Assembly (NCBI RefSeq): GCF_018919385.1
Contig: NZ_JAHLMF010000017.1
Location: 62,001 to 126,000 of the forward strand
Length of the DNA: 64,000 nucleotides
From: Geomonas diazotrophica
GTDB lineage: Bacteria; Desulfobacterota; Desulfuromonadia; Geobacterales; Geobacteraceae
Direction of reading: 5' to 3'
Part shown: piece after piece, positions 59,391-64,000 of the stretch
Numbering within the stretch: the stretch's first letter is position 1
Layout: each line of letters starts with the position of its first letter
Program-made: the position numbers and the translations under genes
Notes under the pieces: generated by a model
What the model saw: the letters and a program-made list of their open reading frames with translations, nothing else
Told to the model about the DNA's origin: nothing
The model's database searches: none

Positions 59391-62300
59391 ATGAACAACC
59401 TGGGCTTCGCGGGCAAGATCGCCCGCGCCTTCATAGATTCCAAGCTGACGCCGCTCATCGTGGTGGCCTCGCTTTTGATCGGGCTCTACTCGGTCATCGC
59501 GACGCCGCGCGAGGAGGAGCCGCAGATCGTGGTCCCCATGGTGGACATCTACCTCCCCATGCCCGGCTCTTCCCCGAAGGAGGTCGAGGAGCGGGTGGTC
59601 ACCACCTTCGAGAAGAAGATCTGGGAGATTAACGGGGTCGAGTACATCTACTCCGCCAGCCGCCAGGGGATGGGGATCATCACGGTCCGCTTCCTGGTGG
59701 GGGAGAGCATGGAAGACTCCCTCGTCAAGCTCTACAACAAGGTGATGAGCAACCGCAACCTCCTCCCCCCGGGGGCGGGGGAGCCGCTGGTGGTCTCCAA
59801 GTCCATCGATGACGTCCCCATCGTCTCGCTCACGCTCTGGTCCGACCGCTACGACCACAACGCCCTGCGCCGGGTGGCGCGGGAACTGTGCGACGACCTG
59901 CAGAAGGTGCAGAACGTCGCCCACTCAGAGATCAAGGGGGGGGTGTCGCGCGAGCTGAAGGTGCAGCTCGACCCGGCCAAACTTTCCTCCTACGGCCTGA
60001 CCCCGCTCGCGGTGATGGGGGCGCTGGAGAAGGCTAACGTGTCGCAGCGCGCCGGTTCCTTCGCCTCGGGAAACCGGGAGTACAGCCTGGAAGTCGGCGG
60101 CTTCATAGCCGATCCGGCCGACGCCGGCCGCCTGGTGGTGAGCGTCAAGGACGGCCGCCCGGTCTACCTCTCCGACGTCGCCACGGTCACCGACGGGGTC
60201 CAGGAACCCAAGGACTACGTCTTTTTCGGCCTAGGCCCCGCTGCCGCGCACAAGGGTCTGAAGGGGGGCGCCGCGGACTACCCGGCGGTCACCATCGCCA
60301 TCGCCAAGAGGAAGGGTGCCAACGCGACCTGGGTGGCCGAAGACCTCCTGAAGCGGGTCGAGTTCCAGAAGGGGAAACTGATCCCATCGGAGATGCAGGT
60401 CACCGTCACCAGGAACTACGGCGAAACCGCCAAGGACAAGAACGACGAGCTCCTGTTCCACATGTTCCTGGCGGCCATCTCGGTCACCATCCTGATCGCG
60501 GTCTTCATGGGGTGGCGCGCCGGCGCTGTCGCGGCCATCGCGATACCCGTGACGCTCGCGCTCACCATGTTCATCTTCAACCGGATCGGCTACACGCTGA
60601 ACCGGATCACGCTGTTCGCACTGATCTTCTCCATCGGCATCCTGGTGGACGACGCCATCGTGGTGGTGGAGAACATCCACCGCTACTTCACCACGACCAA
60701 GTTCAAGCCGCTTGAGGCGGCGATCCGGGCGGTGGACGAGATCGGCAACCCTACCATGCTGGCTACCCTGGCGGTGATCGCCTCCATCCTCCCCATGGGG
60801 TTCGTGGGGGGGCTCATGGGGCCGTACATGCGTCCCATTCCGGTGGGTGCCTCCATGGCCATGGTCTTCTCGCTCCTGATCGCGCTGACCGTGACCCCCT
60901 ACTTCGCCTACCGCTTCATGAAGGGTGAGTCCCACTACGGCACCGAGGCGGCTCCCGAAGAGACCTGGATGACCCGTTTCTACCGGCGCATGATGGGGAG
61001 GCTTTTGCACGACAAGAAGGTGCGCTACGGCTTCCTGGCCATGGTGGTGGTCCTGCTCATCCTCTCCTGCTCGCTGATCTACTTCAAGGCCGTCACGGTC
61101 AAGATGCTCCCGTTCGACAACAAGAGCGAGCTGCAGCTGATCGTGGACGCGCCGGAGGGGACGACGCTGGAGGACAACGCCCGCATGGTGGCCGAGCTCG
61201 GGGAAGCGCTCAGGAAGGTCCCCGAGGTGACCGACTTCCAGAGTTACGTCGGCACCAGCTCTCCCTTCAACTTCAACGGCCTGGTGCGCCACTACTACCT
61301 GCGCCAGGGGCCGAGCGTGGCGGAGATCCAGGTCAACCTCGAGAGCAAGGACGAAAGAAGCGCCCAGTCGCACGACATCGCGAAAAGGATCCGCCCCGCC
61401 CTGAAGGCGATCACCGACCGTTACGGCGCCCGGCTCAAGGTCGCCGAGATCCCCCCCGGCCCCCCGGTCCTTTCCACGCTGGTGGCCGAGGTTTACGGCC
61501 CCGACCAGCAAAGCCGGGTGGAGATCGCCAGAAAGATACGGGACATCTTCAAGAAGACCCCGGGGGTGGTCGACGTCGACTGGTACCAGGAGGACGATCA
61601 CCCCACCATGCGCTTCGAGGTGGATCGCGAAAAGGCAGCACTCTCGGGCGTCGACGCGGCCCAAGTGGTGCAGACCCTGAAGCTCGCGGTAGGGGGGACC
61701 GACGTGGGGCTCATGCACGTGCCGCAGGAGAAGGAGCCGATCCGGATCAACCTGCGCCTGCCGGTAGGCTCCCGAAGCGACGTCTCCTCGCTCTCCTCCA
61801 TCTACGTGGCGGGGAACAAGGGGAACGTGCCGCTTTCCGAGCTGGTGCGCGTGGTGCGCGGGGTGGAGGAAAAATCCCTCTACCGGAAGAACATGAAGAG
61901 CGTGGTGTACGTGATCGGGGACGTCGCCGGGGTGATCGAGGCGCCGGTCTACGCCATCCTGAAGATGCAGAAGGATATCGACAACATACCGCTCCCCGGC
62001 GGCTACCACATCGAGCAGCGCGCCGCTTCCCAGCCCTGGAGCGAGGAGCGCCCGGGCATCAAGTGGGACGGCGAATGGCACATCACCTACGAGGTGTTCC
62101 GCGACCTTGGTGCCGCCTTCGCGGCGGTGATGGTGCTCATCTACGTGCTGGTGGTGGCCTGGTTCCGCGACTTCACCACGCCGCTGGTGATCATGGCGCC
62201 CATCCCGCTCACCCTGATCGGCATCCTGCCGGGTCATGCCGTCATGGGGGCTTTCTTCACGGCCACCAGTATGATAGGCTTCATCGCCCTGGCGGGGATC

Positions 62301-62606
62301 ATCGTCCGTAACTCCATCATTCTGATCGACTTCGCCGAGCTGCGGCGACGGGAGGGGATGGCGCTGGACGAGGCCATCATCGACGCCGGCGCGGTCCGCT
62401 TCCGCCCCATGCTGCTCACCGCGGCGGCCGTCGTGGTGGGGAGTTTCGTGATCCTGTTCGACCCGATCTTCCAGGGGCTCGCGCTCGCCATGATGTGCGG
62501 CGAGATCGCCTCCACCACGCTTTCCAGGATCACCATCCCGATCCTGTATTTCATGGTGCAGTCCTGGAAGGAAAAACATAAAAAGCAGGTCGAGGTTGAG
62601 GTTTAG
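59391..62606 (+). CDS. RND efflux transporter permease
   Basis: A 1071-residue inner-membrane proton antiporter. The start at ATG 59391 follows TTGGAGAA; an upstream in-frame ATG at 59316 adds a non-homologous leader. There are 12 helices in two halves, with large periplasmic loops. The motif TPREEEPQIVVPMVDIYLPMPGSSP follows helix 1, and the essential Asp pair is SIGILVDDAIVVVENIH (Asp420/Asp421) in helix 4. The loop composition resembles the HAE/HME-type permeases but does not show the metal-specific signature I would expect for CusA. The substrate is unknown. Confidence 0.93.
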   Translation: MNNLGFAGKIARAFIDSKLTPLIVVASLLIGLYSVIATPREEEPQIVVPMVDIYLPMPGSSPKEVEERVVTTFEKKIWEINGVEYIYSASRQGMGIITVRFLVGESMEDSLVKLYNKVMSNRNLLPPGAGEPLVVSKSIDDVPIVSLTLWSDRYDHNALRRVARELCDDLQKVQNVAHSEIKGGVSRELKVQLDPAKLSSYGLTPLAVMGALEKANVSQRAGSFASGNREYSLEVGGFIADPADAGRLVVSVKDGRPVYLSDVATVTDGVQEPKDYVFFGLGPAAAHKGLKGGAADYPAVTIAIAKRKGANATWVAEDLLKRVEFQKGKLIPSEMQVTVTRNYGETAKDKNDELLFHMFLAAISVTILIAVFMGWRAGAVAAIAIPVTLALTMFIFNRIGYTLNRITLFALIFSIGILVDDAIVVVENIHRYFTTTKFKPLEAAIRAVDEIGNPTMLATLAVIASILPMGFVGGLMGPYMRPIPVGASMAMVFSLLIALTVTPYFAYRFMKGESHYGTEAAPEETWMTRFYRRMMGRLLHDKKVRYGFLAMVVVLLILSCSLIYFKAVTVKMLPFDNKSELQLIVDAPEGTTLEDNARMVAELGEALRKVPEVTDFQSYVGTSSPFNFNGLVRHYYLRQGPSVAEIQVNLESKDERSAQSHDIAKRIRPALKAITDRYGARLKVAEIPPGPPVLSTLVAEVYGPDQQSRVEIARKIRDIFKKTPGVVDVDWYQEDDHPTMRFEVDREKAALSGVDAAQVVQTLKLAVGGTDVGLMHVPQEKEPIRINLRLPVGSRSDVSSLSSIYVAGNKGNVPLSELVRVVRGVEEKSLYRKNMKSVVYVIGDVAGVIEAPVYAILKMQKDIDNIPLPGGYHIEQRAASQPWSEERPGIKWDGEWHITYEVFRDLGAAFAAVMVLIYVLVVAWFRDFTTPLVIMAPIPLTLIGILPGHAVMGAFFTATSMIGFIALAGIIVRNSIILIDFAELRRREGMALDEAIIDAGAVRFRPMLLTAAAVVVGSFVILFDPIFQGLALAMMCGEIASTTLSRITIPILYFMVQSWKEKHKKQVEVEV

Positions 62607-62684
62607 GTTGAGAATAAGCTAGCATGTGTGCGACGGGTAAGGTCGGTAGAGGTCTTCTTAACCTAAACCTCAGCCTTAACCTGC
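62585..62684 (+). repeat. Long inverted repeat spanning the end of the RND gene
   Basis: TGAGGTTTAGGTTGAGAA (62597-62614) pairs with TTCTTAACCTAAACCTCA (62655-62672) apart from one G-T pair; an outer GCAGGT/ACCTGC pair extends it (62585-62590, 62679-62684). There is no T-run, so it is not a classical terminator. It could protect mRNA or be an attenuation or repeat element. Confidence 0.7.
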
Positions 62685-62699
62685 CTTTAGGAGGTTTTA

Positions 62700-63128
62700 G
62701 TGTTCTGGTTGAGAAAGAATGTGGCTGAAAACGTGAACGGCGAGTCGCAGGCCGAGAAGGTGGCCAACGAGGCGGAGGGGTTCTACCGCTCCGGCAAGAT
62801 GCACTGCGCTGAGGCGGTGCTCGCCGCGGTGAAAAACGAGTTTCTGCCCGAGGCGGGGGACGAACTGGTCCATCTCGCTTCCGGTTTCGGGGGCGGATCC
62901 GGTGCCGGCTGCATCTGCGGCGCGGTGGCCGGCGGAACCATGGCGATCGGCCTCGTGGTCAAGGATCGCAAGGCGTCCGCCGCGCTGACCAAGGAGCTGC
63001 ACCACTGGTTCAAGGAGCAATACCGCGTCACCTGCTGCAAGGCGCTCACTGCCAACGGCAAGAAGCGCTGCGTGGAGTTCACGGCCAACACGGCCGGCAA
63101 GGTGGCGGAACTGCTGCAGAAGAAGTAA
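62700..63128 (+). CDS. C_GCAxxG_C_C family protein
   Basis: A 142-residue protein starting at GTG 62700 after GGAGG. The family pattern is complete: MHCAEAVLAAV, then GSGAGCICGAVAGGTMAIG, VTCCKAL and KRCVEF, which supply the conserved Cys residues. It probably binds a metal or iron-sulfur cluster, and it occurs in anaerobes; the function of the family is unknown. It lies downstream of the RND operon beyond a long hairpin and 14 bp before the DUF2892 gene. Confidence 0.9.
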   Translation: MFWLRKNVAENVNGESQAEKVANEAEGFYRSGKMHCAEAVLAAVKNEFLPEAGDELVHLASGFGGGSGAGCICGAVAGGTMAIGLVVKDRKASAALTKELHHWFKEQYRVTCCKALTANGKKRCVEFTANTAGKVAELLQKK

Positions 63129-63142
63129 GAGAAGGAGGTCAC

Positions 63143-63355
63143 ATGTACATCGACAGACTGTTGCGACTCATCGCCGGCACGTTCACCCTCATCTCCCTGG
63201 CGCTGGCCCACTACCACGATCCGCGCTGGCTCTGGTTCACCGCCTTCATCGGCTTGAACCTGCTCCAGTCCGGCTTCACCAACTGGTGCCCGATGATGAC
63301 CATACTGGACAAGCTGGGGGTGCCCAAGCTTCCGCCGCAGGGATGCGGCAAATGA
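63143..63355 (+). CDS. DUF2892 (YgaP-type) small membrane protein
   Basis: A 70-residue protein with two hydrophobic segments (about 5-22 and 30-47) and the family motifs DRLLRLIAGT and GLNLLQSGFTNWCPMMTILDKLGV. In YgaP the same domain is the membrane anchor of a rhodanese; here it stands alone. GGAGGTCAC precedes the ATG. It overlaps the next gene by 4 bp (ATGA). Confidence 0.92.
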   Translation: MYIDRLLRLIAGTFTLISLALAHYHDPRWLWFTAFIGLNLLQSGFTNWCPMMTILDKLGVPKLPPQGCGK

Positions 63356-64000
63356 TCTGCCGCATCAAGGTCCTCTGCGACAACAGCGCGGGGGCGATCT
63401 CCGGTACCCTGGGCGAGCACGGCTTTGCCGCCCTGGTGCAGGCGGGGGACCAGTCGCTGCTCTTCGACACCGGTGGAGGGCACACCCTGCTGCACAACGC
63501 CCAGCGCATGAACGTGGACCTGAAGAGCGTGGACCAGGTGGTACTCTCCCACGGCCACTACGACCACGCCGGGGGGCTCTGGCCGTTGTTGCAGGCGGCG
63601 GGGCCCAAGCGGATACTGGCCCACCCCGAGATCTTCACCCGGCGCTACGTGCTCCGCGAGGGAAGCGCCCGCTCCGTCGGGGTTCCCTACTCCGAGGAGT
63701 TTCTCACCGGGCTCGGGGCGAGCTTCTCCTACAACGATGCCTTCCGGGAGGTCGTCCCCGGCGTCTTCCTGACCGGCGAAGTGCCGCGCCGCACCAGCTA
63801 CGAGGAGGGGGACGCGGGCCTTTTTTGCGACGAGGCCGGCTGCCACAGGGACCGGGTCACGGACGACCAATCCCTGGTGATCGTGACCGAGAAGGGGCTT
63901 TTGCTGCTCCTGGGGTGCTGTCACGCCGGGGTGGTGAACACCTTGGAGCTCGCGCGGGAGAAAACCGGCGTGGAGCAGGTCTACGGGGTCATGGGAGGAT
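63352..64000 (+). CDS. MBL-fold metallo-hydrolase, 3' end beyond window
   Basis: At least 216 residues are visible. The start is ATG 63352, overlapping the DUF2892 stop. The metallo-beta-lactamase signature is VVLSHGHYDHAGGL, giving HxHxDH at His67/His69/Asp71/His72, and a further His comes from LLGCCHAGVVNT. The protein begins ICRIKVLCDNSAG and has LLFDTGGGHTLL. It resembles the MBL subgroup with RFA-P synthase-like members. The three small genes upstream and this one are tightly spaced and probably co-transcribed. Confidence 0.85.
   Translation, partial: MICRIKVLCDNSAGAISGTLGEHGFAALVQAGDQSLLFDTGGGHTLLHNAQRMNVDLKSVDQVVLSHGHYDHAGGLWPLLQAAGPKRILAHPEIFTRRYVLREGSARSVGVPYSEEFLTGLGASFSYNDAFREVVPGVFLTGEVPRRTSYEEGDAGLFCDEAGCHRDRVTDDQSLVIVTEKGLLLLLGCCHAGVVNTLELAREKTGVEQVYGVMGG

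Noticed and set aside
60231..62579. 782-codon minus-strand frame across the RND permease gene
   Set aside because: Antisense shadow rich in His/Gly/Asp; the forward frame has full RND features.
1..64000. CRISPR array, prophage, insertion sequence, tRNA or rRNA
   Set aside because: No spaced direct repeats of CRISPR type, transposase or integrase frames, or tRNA/rRNA-like sequences were seen on reading both strands.

Overview
The window looks like chromosomal DNA of a GC-rich, anaerobic Desulfuromonadales bacterium, most likely the Geobacter/Geomonas/Citrifermentans group. The evidence is a succinyl-CoA:acetate CoA-transferase with its own TetR regulator, a full citrate lyase cluster, a GEMM-class riboswitch, many multi-PAS hybrid histidine kinases and chemoreceptors, a DUF362/polyferredoxin pair, CowN (a nitrogen-fixation accessory protein) and a probable selenoprotein. 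No tRNA, rRNA, CRISPR array, insertion sequence or prophage was seen.

Layout. 1-7.6 kb: small lipoproteins and envelope proteins, the CoA-transferase with a divergent TetR gene, a CDF metal exporter and an EamA permease. 7.8-14.1 kb: an unusual MutY-like glycosylase, a 1331-residue sensor kinase and a secreted subtilase. 14.2-19.2 kb: a MarR regulator with a Bcr/CflA efflux pump behind matching operators, a protoglobin-membrane fusion and a large permease. 19.5-25.5 kb: a free-standing CZB zinc-sensing domain, a Tsx-like channel, a methyltransferase, and an iron alcohol dehydrogenase overlapping a hybrid kinase. 25.8-35.6 kb: a chemoreceptor gene broken by an in-frame TAG, then a GEMM-I (cyclic dinucleotide) riboswitch plus terminator in front of a 2501-residue secreted repeat protein. 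35.8-40.1 kb: CowN with an FKBP isomerase, a polyferredoxin with a DUF362 protein, and a DUF6448 protein. 40.3-46.1 kb: a MerR operon behind a 19-bp-spacer promoter, with a small protein that copies the regulator's C-terminal domain and a cysteine-rich four-helix protein; a TcA-like protein; a hemerythrin; a FemAB-like protein; and a rhodanese with an in-frame TGA and SECIS-like hairpin. 46.2-48.8 kb: a three-gene lipid glycosylation operon. 49.0-54.5 kb: citC-citD-(PPC domain)-citE-citF-citX-citG. 54.5-64 kb: a methyltransferase, a DUF815 ATPase, and a TolC/adaptor/RND efflux operon followed by small redox-type proteins and a metallo-hydrolase cut by the window end.

Main points of interest: the probable selenocysteine rhodanese (TGA 46030-46032), the riboswitch-controlled giant protein, the self-contained MerR circuit with a paralogous mini-protein, the disrupted chemoreceptor, the PPC/DUF296 gene inside the citrate lyase operon, and the cluster-less MutY with Glu where the catalytic Asp is expected. 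All assignments come from reading the sequence; no database search was run.
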